Source: an uncultured Campylobacter sp. (GTDB lineage Bacteria > Campylobacterota > Campylobacteria > Campylobacterales > Campylobacteraceae). Taken from it: a stretch of 25,625 nt of DNA. The notes beneath the pieces are model-generated. The model made no database searches. It was not told the origin of the DNA and saw only the letters and a list, made by a program, of their open reading frames with translations. Below are positions 7,589 through 14,837 of the stretch, in pieces (positions within the stretch are counted from its first letter, which is position 1; each line of letters begins with the position of its first letter). Location of the stretch: NCBI RefSeq assembly GCF_905371695.1, contig NZ_CAJPMA010000014.1, positions 1 to 25,625 of the forward strand. The letters run 5' to 3'. The position numbers were made by a program, and so were the translations under genes.

Positions 7589-8913
7589 TATTCCGCCTTC
7601 TCTTTTTTGGCTGCTTTTTTGTCGTCTTTGTTAAACATTTCGTTAAATAGCTTTTCTTCGATCATCGACATTTTAATCGCCGGAAGCATTCCTTGCGCGC
7701 GGTAGTTTTCAAGGTGTTTTTTCGGGTCTTGACCGCTTCTGTAAGCCTCGAAATAGATCGTTTGCACGACTTCTTGATCGCTTACTTTTACGTTTCTTAC
7801 GCGAGCGAGTTCGTCTATGATGAAGGTTAATCTCACGCTCTTTTCGGCGTCTGCGCGGTATTCTTCGCGTTTTTTGCTTAGCGCGTCGCGGTCTTCTCTA
7901 AATTTCGCCATATCCTCGGGAGTAAAACTAGCCCACGCGTTTCTAAATTGCATATCTATCTCTTGCTCTACGATATTTTTAGGAATGTCGAATTTAAATT
8001 TTTCTACGGCGGCTTCGGCAAATTTCGGTTTTAAATCGTCGTTTATAAGCGCGAAAATTTTATCTTGGCGAATTTGATCTTTTATGCGCTCGTCAAGCTT
8101 TTCTTCGCTAGGCTCTTGCTCGTTGGGAAGCAGGCTTTTTAGTAGATCGGCGTCTAGTTTTTCGGGGATTTTACGCTCCTTGATTTCATGAAGCTTTACT
8201 TTAAAGATCGCGTCTTTGCCGGCGAGGTGCGCCGCGCCGTAATTATCCGGAAATTTTACGCTTACGTCTTTGCTTTCGCCTTCTTTTAGCCCGACCATAC
8301 CTTCTTCAAAGCCCGGTATAAACTGACCCGAGCCGATTTCTAGCAGGTAGTTTTCGGCTTTGCCGCCCTCAAACGCTACCCCGTCTATAAAGCCTTCAAA
8401 GTCGAAATTAGCGAAATCGCCGTTTTTAAGCGCGCGTTTTTCGCCGATTTTTTCAAGCGGAGCGATCATTTTTAAAAGTTCGGTCTTTTTCTCGTCTATA
8501 TCTTTTTTAAGCACGCGCGGAGTAGAAAATTCAGGTATTAGCGCCTCGTATCCGCTCACGTCTACGCTAGGCTTAAAAGATATCGTCATCTCTACGTCTA
8601 TGCCGTTTTCTTTTCGCTCGAATTTGCTCACCAAAGGCTCGCCGATCGTTTCGTCTAATTTTTTACCCGCGTCTTTGACCGCGCCTTCGAAAATTTCTTT
8701 TAAAGCTTCTTGCTCGGCGTCGCTAGTTAGCTCTTTTTCGTAGCGTTTTAACACGACGTTTACGGGTACGTGGCCTTGACGGAAGCCGTCGATTTTCATA
8801 TTTTTGCTAGCTTTTTTGGCTAAATTTTGTAAGCTAGATTTAATCTGCTCGTTTGTTATTTGCGCACTAGCTTCGATATTCGCGCCGTCTAAATTTTTGG
8901 TGTTGATTTGCAT
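7588..8913 (-). CDS. tig: Trigger factor, ribosome-associated chaperone / prolyl isomerase
   Basis: 441 residues, full length. It binds at the ribosome tunnel exit and shelters nascent chains. Seen: N-terminal ribosome-binding domain with the loop DGFRQGHVPVNVVLKRY (the GFRxGxxP signature), a central FKBP-type domain (about 155-240, GDFANFDFEGFIDG...FIPGFEEGMVGLKEGE), and a long helical C-terminal chaperone domain. The C-terminus is Lys-rich (DDKKAAKKEKAE). ATG 8911-8913 has AAAGGA five bases upstream. It is the first gene of the minus-strand run that continues through clpP and def, putting three nascent-protein quality factors under one promoter. Confidence 0.98.
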   Translation of the reverse strand: MQINTKNLDGANIEASAQITNEQIKSSLQNLAKKASKNMKIDGFRQGHVPVNVVLKRYEKELTSDAEQEALKEIFEGAVKDAGKKLDETIGEPLVSKFERKENGIDVEMTISFKPSVDVSGYEALIPEFSTPRVLKKDIDEKKTELLKMIAPLEKIGEKRALKNGDFANFDFEGFIDGVAFEGGKAENYLLEIGSGQFIPGFEEGMVGLKEGESKDVSVKFPDNYGAAHLAGKDAIFKVKLHEIKERKIPEKLDADLLKSLLPNEQEPSEEKLDERIKDQIRQDKIFALINDDLKPKFAEAAVEKFKFDIPKNIVEQEIDMQFRNAWASFTPEDMAKFREDRDALSKKREEYRADAEKSVRLTFIIDELARVRNVKVSDQEVVQTIYFEAYRSGQDPKKHLENYRAQGMLPAIKMSMIEEKLFNEMFNKDDKKAAKKEKAE

Positions 8914-8946
8914 CCGCGTCCTTTTATTTACGAAATTTTAGCCCGA

Positions 8947-8952
8947 AATATA
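8947..8952 (-). promoter_or_regulatory. Possible -10 box for the tig operon
   Basis: On the minus strand the tig-folE gap contains GGTATATTTC; TATATT lies 33 bases before the tig ATG. A second candidate, TAAAAT, is at 8937-8942. Both lie in AT-rich DNA and the choice between them is uncertain. Confidence 0.4.
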
Positions 8953-8984
8953 CCTAAATTTTCCTTAATTTTAAGCCGTTTTCG

Positions 8985-8992
8985 TATAAAAT
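8985..8992 (+). promoter_or_regulatory. Likely -10 box for folE-fliI
   Basis: TATAAAAT, preceded by a T-rich stretch (TTTTCG), lies 26 bases before the folE ATG. Campylobacter sigma-70 promoters typically have a strong -10 and a T-rich periodic upstream region rather than a -35 box, as seen here. Confidence 0.5.
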
Positions 8993-9018
8993 GCGCTCCA
9001 AAAATTTATGGAGCGACT

Positions 9019-9591
9019 ATGCGAGAAAGCTTTGAAAATTCAGTCAGAAATATGCTTACGATCATCGGCGAAGATCCGGACCGCGAAGGGCTAATCAAAA
9101 CCCCGAACCGCGTCTTTAAAGCCTACGAATTTTTAACGCAAGGCTACAAACAAGATCCTAAAATCGTTTTAAACGACGCGCTCTTTGAGAGCAGCAATAA
9201 CGAAATGGTACTCGTGCGAGATATAGAATTTTACAGCCTTTGCGAGCACCATTTGTTGCCTTTTATGGGGCGCGCGCATATCGCTTATATACCTAACGGC
9301 AAGGTCGTAGGACTTAGCAAGATTCCGCGAATGGTAAATATTTTCGCACGCAGATTGCAGATACAAGAGCAACTAACCGAGCAGATCGCAAACGCTATAA
9401 ACGACGTAATTAAACCCAAAGGCGTAGGCGTGGTGATAGAAGCAAGGCACATGTGCGTGGAGATGCGAGGCGTGGAAAAAATCAACTCTACCACGACTAC
9501 TTCGGCGCTTCGGGGCTGTTTTATAAAAGACGCCGAGACTAGAAAAGAGTTCTTCTCGCTCATAAATTCGCACAAAGCGGCAAGGTTTTAA
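9019..9591 (+). CDS. folE: GTP cyclohydrolase I
   Basis: 190 residues from ATG 9019-9021, with GGAG five bases upstream. It converts GTP to dihydroneopterin triphosphate, the first step of tetrahydrofolate synthesis. Seen: YSLCEHHLLPFMG with zinc ligands C75 and H78, the third zinc ligand C146 in RHMCVEMRG, and the segment KIPRMVNIFARRLQIQEQLTEQIA. An open frame extends upstream to 8908, but it would cross the promoter and tig start and adds no conserved sequence, so it is rejected. It is followed directly by fliI: the stop TAA abuts the fliI GTG. Confidence 0.97.
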   Translation: MRESFENSVRNMLTIIGEDPDREGLIKTPNRVFKAYEFLTQGYKQDPKIVLNDALFESSNNEMVLVRDIEFYSLCEHHLLPFMGRAHIAYIPNGKVVGLSKIPRMVNIFARRLQIQEQLTEQIANAINDVIKPKGVGVVIEARHMCVEMRGVEKINSTTTTSALRGCFIKDAETRKEFFSLINSHKAARF

Positions 9592-10899
9592 GTGAGCTTA
9601 GAGCGGCTAAATTCCAAGCTAAAAGGCGATAAGTCGCTATCAAACGTATTTGGCGTTATAGTTAGCGTTACGGCGACTACCATCGAGATTACGGGACTGC
9701 GCCCCAGTATCGGCGACATCGTGCGTATCGTAGCCAAAGACCGCAGCAAGGAAGGCCTCGGCATGGTCACGCAGATAAAAACCGGCGGCGCGTTTATTAG
9801 TCCGTTCGGTTTCGTGGAGGGCTTTCGTATCGGGGATTTCGTTTACGAAAGCGATCAAGGCATGAGTATACCGGTGAGTAAAAATTTGCTAGGGCGCGTG
9901 GTCGATCCTTTTATGAAACCAATCGACGGCAAAGGCGCGATATTCGCCGACGAATATATGCCTATTATGAGAGCGCCCATAGACGCGATGAAGCGCGGGC
10001 TTATTAACGAGCCGTTTAGCGTGGGCGTTAAGGCCATAGACGGGCTGCTAACTTGCGGCAAGGGACAAAAACTAGGAATTTTCGCGGGTTCCGGCGTAGG
10101 TAAATCTACGCTAATGGGAATGATAGTAAAAAATACCCAAGCACCCGTTAAGGTCGTAGCGCTAATCGGCGAGCGCGGCCGCGAGGTGCCCGAATTTATA
10201 GAAAAAAATTTAGGCGGCGATTTAGAGGGCACCGTCATCGTCGTAGCTACCAGCGACGATAGCTCGCTAATGCGAAAATACGGCGCTTTTTGCGCGATGA
10301 GCGTGGCGGAATACTTCAAACAGCAAGGCAACGACGTGCTTTTTATCATGGATAGCGTGACGAGATTTGCCATGGCGCAGCGCGAGATCGGGCTTGCACT
10401 GGGCGAGCCGCCGACGTCCAAGGGCTATCCGCCAAGCTCGCTTACGTTGCTTCCTCAGCTTATGGAACGCGCGGGCAAAGAGGAGGGTAAGGGCAGTATA
10501 ACGGCGTTTTTTACGGTGCTCGTAGAAGGCGACGATATGAGCGATCCTATCGCCGATCAGAGCCGCTCGATTTTAGACGGGCATATCGTGCTTAGCCGCG
10601 AGCTTACGGATTTCGGTATCTATCCGCCTATAAATATCCAAAATTCCGCATCGCGCGTAATGGGCGACGTAATTAGCAAGCAGCACCGCGCCGACGCGAT
10701 GAAATTTAAGCGCCTTTACTCGCTTTTAAAAGAGAACGAAATTTTACTTAGAATAGGCGCTTATCAAAGGGGCAGCGACAAGGAGCTAGACCTTGCGATT
10801 TCTAAAAAAGAATATATGGAAAATTTCCTAAAACAAGACGCGAACGAAGCGTACGAATTTGGCGAAATCGAAAATATTTTAGCGCAGATAAATAGCTAA
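9592..10899 (+). CDS. fliI: Flagellar type III export ATPase
   Basis: 435 residues starting at GTG 9592-9594 immediately after the folE stop, with AAGG six bases upstream. It is the F1-beta-like ATPase of the flagellar export apparatus, working with FliH and FliJ at the cytoplasmic face. Seen: Walker A AGSGVGKS (165-172), the LIGERGREVPEF segment (191-202), Walker B VLFIMD (249-254), RFAMAQREIGLALGEPP, and the long conserved PQLMERAGKEEG / FFTVLVEGDDMSDPIAD blocks. The pairing folE-fliI is the known Campylobacter order. It converges on the Fur-family gene with only four bases between stops. Confidence 0.97.
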   Translation: MSLERLNSKLKGDKSLSNVFGVIVSVTATTIEITGLRPSIGDIVRIVAKDRSKEGLGMVTQIKTGGAFISPFGFVEGFRIGDFVYESDQGMSIPVSKNLLGRVVDPFMKPIDGKGAIFADEYMPIMRAPIDAMKRGLINEPFSVGVKAIDGLLTCGKGQKLGIFAGSGVGKSTLMGMIVKNTQAPVKVVALIGERGREVPEFIEKNLGGDLEGTVIVVATSDDSSLMRKYGAFCAMSVAEYFKQQGNDVLFIMDSVTRFAMAQREIGLALGEPPTSKGYPPSSLTLLPQLMERAGKEEGKGSITAFFTVLVEGDDMSDPIADQSRSILDGHIVLSRELTDFGIYPPINIQNSASRVMGDVISKQHRADAMKFKRLYSLLKENEILLRIGAYQRGSDKELDLAISKKEYMENFLKQDANEAYEFGEIENILAQINS

Positions 10900-10903
10900 A
10901 ATT

Positions 10904-11257
10904 TTACTCGCATTCGTCGCAGATACCCTTTATCACGGCGCTTTTTACGATTTTGGCGTGCGCGGGCATCGGCACTTCTATATTTTCTACCTTGCGGCAC
11001 ACGTCGCAGATGAAATACGCCTTCGCGCCTTCGTGCAGCTCGTAGTAGCTTTTGCGGTTATTTTCGGTTTTTACGATGACGCCTTTTTGCTCGAAAAGCT
11101 CCATCGTGCGGTAAAAAGTAGTCTTATTCGCGTCTAAATTTTGTAAAATTTCGTCGTAGCTTAAAGGCGAGGGGGCGGCGCTAAGAATTTCCACTATCTT
11201 GATACGAAGCGCGGTAACGTTTATATCGTGCTCTTGAAGGAATTTTAGCGCGTCCAT
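10904..11257 (-). CDS. Fur-family metalloregulator, probably Zur-like
   Basis: 117 residues, short for the family. Seen: an N-terminal winged helix (about 1-75) with LRIKIVEILSAAPSPLSYDEI and the recognition-helix region NKTTFYRTMELFEQKGVI; then a dimerisation domain with two CxxC pairs, CDVC (84-87) and CDEC (113-116), which should hold structural zinc. The His-rich sensing motif of true Fur is absent. It is transcribed divergently from znuA with a perfect dyad in the shared intergenic region, so zinc-dependent repression of the znu genes is the natural inference. PerR or Fur function is less likely given the neighbours. ATG 11255-11257 has AAAGG seven bases upstream. Confidence 0.85.
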   Translation of the reverse strand: MDALKFLQEHDINVTALRIKIVEILSAAPSPLSYDEILQNLDANKTTFYRTMELFEQKGVIVKTENNRKSYYELHEGAKAYFICDVCRKVENIEVPMPAHAKIVKSAVIKGICDECE

Positions 11258-11278
11258 TTTATGCCTTTGTTTTTTGTC

Positions 11279-11284
11279 ATATTA
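11279..11284 (-). promoter_or_regulatory. Possible -10 box for the Fur-family gene
   Basis: On the minus strand GCGTAATATGAC contains TAATAT 21 bases before the ATG. It is a reasonable -10 match in an AT-rich region but is not confirmed by a -35. Confidence 0.35.
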
Positions 11285-11307
11285 CGCTAAAATTTTTAAA
11301 TTTTAGA

Positions 11308-11313
11308 TAAAAT
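11308..11313 (+). promoter_or_regulatory. Possible -10 box for the znuA operon
   Basis: TAGATAAAATCGG contains TAAAAT at 11308-11313. A second TAAAAT lies at 11324-11329. With the second, transcription would start right at the dyad at 11337; with the first, the dyad would lie about 15 bases inside the transcript. Either arrangement suits repression. Confidence 0.4.
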
Positions 11314-11336
11314 CGGCGTATTTTAAAATTTTAAGT

Positions 11337-11351
11337 TGCAACTTAGTTGCA
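11337..11351 (+). promoter_or_regulatory. Zur-like operator dyad upstream of znuA
   Basis: TGCAACT-T-AGTTGCA is a perfect 7-1-7 inverted repeat. It overlaps a second perfect palindrome, AAGTTGCAACTT at 11333-11344. It lies between the Fur-family gene and znuA, 39 bases before the znuA ATG. The TTGCAA-N5-TTGCA spacing matches the style of operators bound by some Fur-family proteins (for example the Streptomyces nickel regulator Nur). Binding by the adjacent regulator is inferred from position and symmetry. Confidence 0.65.
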
Positions 11352-11390
11352 TTTAGTTAAACTTCCGCCCTAAATCGCGAAAGGAAAAAC

Positions 11391-12311
11391 ATGAAAAAAA
11401 TTCTTACTTTTTTGTGCGTTTGCGCGCTGGGCGCATTTGCAAAACCCGTCGTTACGGCAAGCATTTTGCCGACTAAGTATTTCATCGAGCAAATCGCCGG
11501 CGGCACGCTGGAAGTTAACGTAATGGTAGGGCGCGGCGCCGATCCGCACTCTTACGAGCCCAAACCTAAGCAAATGAGCGAGTTGGAGCGTAGCGCGCTT
11601 TATTTCGCCGTGGGTATAGACTTTGAAAACGCGTGGTTTGATAGATTTTCAAAGACTTTTAAAAATCTAAAAATCGTAAAAACGCAAGAAGGCATCGAAA
11701 AAATCGCGATGAGCGGCGAGCACGAACATCATGAGCATCACGATCACGACGCGCACGACAAAGGCGAAGCCGGCGAGCATAAACATCACGATCACGAAGA
11801 GCACGAACATCATCACGAGCACGGTGCGCTAGATCCGCACGTTTGGCTCGATCCGCAGCTAGTTAAGATTCAAGCCCGCAATATCGCTAACGCGCTCGTT
11901 AAAAATTTTCCGCAAAATGCCGAAATTTACGAGCGAAATTTGGTTAAATTCGAGGCGCGGCTAGACGAGTTAGACGCATTCATCGCGGATAAATTAAAAG
12001 GGCTTAAAAGTCGCGAATTTATCGTATATCACCCGTCTTGGGGCTATTTCGCCAAGCGTTATAATTTAGAGCAAATCGCGATCGAAATCGAAGGCAAAGA
12101 ACCAAAACCCGCGGATTTAGCAGAGCTTATCGAGGAAGCGAAGGAGCACGAAGTAAAGGCGATTTTCGTAGCTCCGCAGTTTTCTAAAAAGGCGGCAAAC
12201 TTAATCGCTAAACAAGCGGGCGCAAACGTCGTAGAGATCGATCAGCTGCCGCTTGATTGGGACGCCGAGCTTCGCAAAACGGCCGAAATTTTGGCTAAAA
12301 GCTTAAAATAG
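11391..12311 (+). CDS. znuA: Periplasmic zinc-binding protein of a Znu-type ABC importer
   Basis: 306 residues, cluster A-I solute-binding protein. Seen: signal peptide (1-17, cleavage after AFA), metal ligands H53 in GADPHSYEPKP, H150 in DPHVWLDP, H214 in VYHPSWGYFAKRY and D284 in EIDQLPLD. Between the first two is an extreme His/Asp/Glu-rich loop (about 109-144) with roughly half its residues His; such loops in ZnuA proteins collect Zn(II) and distinguish them from manganese binders. ATG 11391-11393 has AAAGGA upstream. It should deliver zinc to an inner-membrane permease, yet the expected ZnuB is absent here; the next gene starts directly after its stop. Confidence 0.94.
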   Translation: MKKILTFLCVCALGAFAKPVVTASILPTKYFIEQIAGGTLEVNVMVGRGADPHSYEPKPKQMSELERSALYFAVGIDFENAWFDRFSKTFKNLKIVKTQEGIEKIAMSGEHEHHEHHDHDAHDKGEAGEHKHHDHEEHEHHHEHGALDPHVWLDPQLVKIQARNIANALVKNFPQNAEIYERNLVKFEARLDELDAFIADKLKGLKSREFIVYHPSWGYFAKRYNLEQIAIEIEGKEPKPADLAELIEEAKEHEVKAIFVAPQFSKKAANLIAKQAGANVVEIDQLPLDWDAELRKTAEILAKSLK

Positions 12312-13853
12312 ATGATTTTTCGCGCCCTTTTATTCTTCTTTTTGGGCGCGAACGCCTTTGCTTGCGCGCTTTGTTCGCTTTATAGTCCGACCGCGCACGT
12401 GCAAGCGGACTTTGAAGCGAATAAAACCGCGATAAATAAGATAAATTTTACGTGGATATTTTCTGAAAATTTTTCGCTTTTAACGCGGGAAAATTACGAT
12501 TTTAACGCCGACGGAGAGATCGGCAAGGACGAGCTTCGCGAGATAAGAAGAGGGCTGCTCGATTATCTCGTGCCGCGCGGATTTTTAACGCGGATCGAGT
12601 ATTTCTACGGCGGCGAAGGTGCGGTAAAATTAGAGCCAAAATTAAGCGACTACGAGCTAAATTTCGAGGACGGACGGCTAAAATTTAGGCTCTCTTTCGC
12701 CGTGAATTTAGCGCTAAAAGACGGACTAAAAATTTCGGTAGAAACGCTGGATAAAGAGGGCTATTTCGCCTTTAAATTTTTAGCGCCCGCCGCCCAAGAG
12801 CTGGCAAAAGGGCTGTTTTTAACGCCGAATATCAACGGAAATATTGCGTTTTACGAGCTTACGAGCGAGAAAGAAGCCGCCGAGTTTGACCGAAAACCTA
12901 GCCTAAAATCGTTTGTAGAAGATAAAAGCCGCGCCGTGCCCGTAAATTTAGGCGAGCGAAATTTTACCGAGCACGGCGAAATCGACGCGATAGACGCGGC
13001 GAAATTCAGCGCGGTTTCAAAAGCGGGGTTAAATTTGCTAGACCGCGTGCGCGAATTTTTACGCGCGAATTCCCAAAATTTTAGCGCCGCTTCGCTTATA
13101 ATTTTAGCCGCGCTGTCTTTTGGGTACGGCTTTTTGCACGCCGCGGGCGCCGGACACGGCAAGACGCTCACGGCGAGCTATTTCGCCGCCACCGGAGGCA
13201 GCTACGCAAGAGCCGCGCTTTTTGCGCTAAAAATAGGCTTTTTACACGTGATAGGCGCCGCCGCGCTCGTTTTTGCGACCTATTTTACGCTTTTAGAGCT
13301 TAGCGCGGGCTACGTAAAAGATACCGGGCGGATAGCTCAGATTATTTCGGGCGCCGTCATCGTAGCGCTCGCGCTTTTTATGCTATTTAAGGCGTTTGCG
13401 CCGCCTAAAATTTTTACTCCCACGCCTAAAATTTACCCGCGAAAAATAAGAAATTTTAACGGCTTAAAGCTAAAATTTAGCCCGCCGCAAAGCGCAGGCG
13501 ATTGCGCCGCTTGCGAAGCGATCTTGCAAAACCGCGAAAATTTTAGCAAAAGCCGCGACTGGCTAACCGCCGCCGCAGCCGCGCTGGTGCCGTGCCCCGG
13601 GACTATCGTAGTTTTTACGCTAGCTTTTGAGCTGGGAAGCTTTACCGCGGGCGCTATTAGCGGCGTTTGTATGGCGCTTGGAATGAGCGCGGTAACCTTT
13701 ATCGCGGCCGTGCTAGGCGCGAAGGCGGGCGGGGGCGCGATTTTTAGGCGAACTAGGCTGAAATTTTATCTAAAAATCGTCGCAATCTCGGTTATGCTGG
13801 GGCTTGGCGTATTTATGCTTTTTACGAATTTAATCCAAAAGAGTCCGTTTTGA
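12312..13853 (+). CDS. DUF1007-NicO fusion membrane protein (putative metal transporter)
   Basis: 513 residues. A signal peptide (about 1-18) is followed by a periplasmic DUF1007-type domain (about 20-215), including an EF-hand-like loop with D63, N65, D67, G68, I70 and E74. The C-terminal half (about 255-508) has about six transmembrane helices with NicO/RcnA-family signatures: FLHAAGAGHGK (274-284), LHVIGAA (311-317) and LVPCPGTIVVF (425-435). The cytoplasmic loop carries CAAC (398-401). NicO proteins move Ni/Co or related divalent cations, and DUF1007 proteins are often encoded next to them; here both are one chain. It starts at ATG right after the znuA stop with no clear Shine-Dalgarno, so it is likely coupled to znuA, and its stop overlaps the znuC start. 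Zinc as substrate is inference. Confidence 0.82.
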   Translation: MIFRALLFFFLGANAFACALCSLYSPTAHVQADFEANKTAINKINFTWIFSENFSLLTRENYDFNADGEIGKDELREIRRGLLDYLVPRGFLTRIEYFYGGEGAVKLEPKLSDYELNFEDGRLKFRLSFAVNLALKDGLKISVETLDKEGYFAFKFLAPAAQELAKGLFLTPNINGNIAFYELTSEKEAAEFDRKPSLKSFVEDKSRAVPVNLGERNFTEHGEIDAIDAAKFSAVSKAGLNLLDRVREFLRANSQNFSAASLIILAALSFGYGFLHAAGAGHGKTLTASYFAATGGSYARAALFALKIGFLHVIGAAALVFATYFTLLELSAGYVKDTGRIAQIISGAVIVALALFMLFKAFAPPKIFTPTPKIYPRKIRNFNGLKLKFSPPQSAGDCAACEAILQNRENFSKSRDWLTAAAAALVPCPGTIVVFTLAFELGSFTAGAISGVCMALGMSAVTFIAAVLGAKAGGGAIFRRTRLKFYLKIVAISVMLGLGVFMLFTNLIQKSPF

Positions 13854-14608
13854 AAACGATAGAAATCAAAAATTTAACCTTCGGCTACGACGAGCAAATC
13901 GTGCTGGAAAACGTAAATTTAAGCTACGATAGCAAGGATTTTTTGGCCGTAATAGGGCCTAACGGCGGAGGTAAAAGCACGCTTTTGCGCCTAATGCTGG
14001 GGCTTTTGCGCCCGCAAAGCGGAGAGGTGCGGCTTTTTGGCGAAAGACCCGAAAAAGTTAGCCGTCAAGTAGGCTACGTGCCGCAGCATTTTTTGCCTAA
14101 TCAAAATTTTCCGATGCGAGTGATCGAAGTCGCGTTAATGGGGCTAATCGATAAAAAAACGTTCGGATTTTACTCAAAAAGCGAGCGCGCCGAGGCGATG
14201 AGAGCGCTAGAACAAGTCGGCATGGCGGCTTACGCGCAGGCTCGTATCGGCGAGCTAAGCGGCGGTCAGCGCCAGCGCGTCTATATAGCAAGGGCGCTTT
14301 GCGCGAGGGCTAAAATTTTGATGCTAGACGAGCCTACGGCTAGTATAGATACCAAGGGGCAGGCCGAAATTTACGCGATTTTAAAGCGGATAAACGCGCA
14401 GGGGACGGGCGTCGTGCTAATCAGCCACGATTTAAATATCGCGCTAAATTTCGCCACGAAAGTCGCTTACGTTAGCCGCACGCTGCATCTACACGACATA
14501 GCGCCAAGCTTTATTAAGCGCGACTTTATCGCGCATCTGGCGCGCGAGCATAGCCATTTTTGCGACGTCGAGGTGGCGCTCGGAGAGTGCGAGCATACGG
14601 CGCATTAG
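13850..14608 (+). CDS. znuC: ATPase subunit of Znu-type ABC transporter
   Basis: 252 residues. Seen: Walker A GPNGGGKS (36-43), Q-loop YVPQHFLPNQNFP, signature LSGGQ (136-140), Walker B ILMLDEP (156-162) and H-loop H193, so a complete ABC ATPase. The sequence style (FPMRVIEVALMGL, ISHDLNIAL) fits zinc/manganese cluster ATPases. The C-terminus is His/Cys-rich (HSHFCDVEVALGECEHTAH), a possible metal-sensing tail. The start is TTG 13850-13852, overlapping the preceding TGA stop as TTGA; no in-frame ATG lies close by, and AAAAGAG upstream may serve as the ribosome site. The permease partner ZnuB is not encoded next to it. Confidence 0.9.
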   Translation: MKTIEIKNLTFGYDEQIVLENVNLSYDSKDFLAVIGPNGGGKSTLLRLMLGLLRPQSGEVRLFGERPEKVSRQVGYVPQHFLPNQNFPMRVIEVALMGLIDKKTFGFYSKSERAEAMRALEQVGMAAYAQARIGELSGGQRQRVYIARALCARAKILMLDEPTASIDTKGQAEIYAILKRINAQGTGVVLISHDLNIALNFATKVAYVSRTLHLHDIAPSFIKRDFIAHLAREHSHFCDVEVALGECEHTAH

Positions 14609-14837
14609 CGGGCGCGCTCTTTCCGCGGTTTCGTATTCGCGTTTTAACTAACGTCGTCTAAATTCGTTATTTTTATACATAATCTCATTATCAGAGCGAT
14701 ATTTTTCCTCTAAACGCTCGAAATTTACTCGGTCGTAAGCTATCGTGACATAAAATATCCGTGAATAAATTTCGCTTTTAGCCGCAGTCGGCGGAGCGAT
14801 TTAAAGGCGCGAGCCTAAATTTTAGAAAGGATTGAAA
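14609..14837 (+). other. 229-base intergenic region before the chemoreceptor gene
   Basis: I see no gene, tRNA or strong terminator hairpin here. Possible -10 elements on the plus strand are TATACATAAT (14674-14683) and TAAAAT (14751-14756). A CGATAT at 14697-14702 resembles a sigma-28 -10 box but lacks a convincing -35. This is where znuB would be expected if the locus were complete; I see no remnant of it. Confidence 0.5.

Noticed and set aside
8908..9018. Upstream extension of folE by 37 codons
   Set aside because: It would overlap the tig start and the promoter; the conserved protein begins at ATG 9019, which has a GGAG site.
9855..10421. 188-codon minus-strand open frame inside fliI
   Set aside because: It is antisense to the conserved ATPase core and has no recognisable domain.
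11718..11822. Repeated CAC/CAT-rich DNA that could look like a tandem repeat or CRISPR-like unit
   Set aside because: It encodes the His-rich metal loop of ZnuA; the repetition is codon-level and irregular.
12327..12374. Lipoprotein signal in the DUF1007-NicO protein (AFAC)
   Set aside because: Phe at the -2 position and no Leu at -3 make a poor lipobox; ordinary signal cleavage after AFA is more likely.
14697..14702. CGATAT as sigma-28 -10 box before the chemoreceptor
   Set aside because: No suitable -35 element at the right distance; left only as a remark in the intergenic entry.
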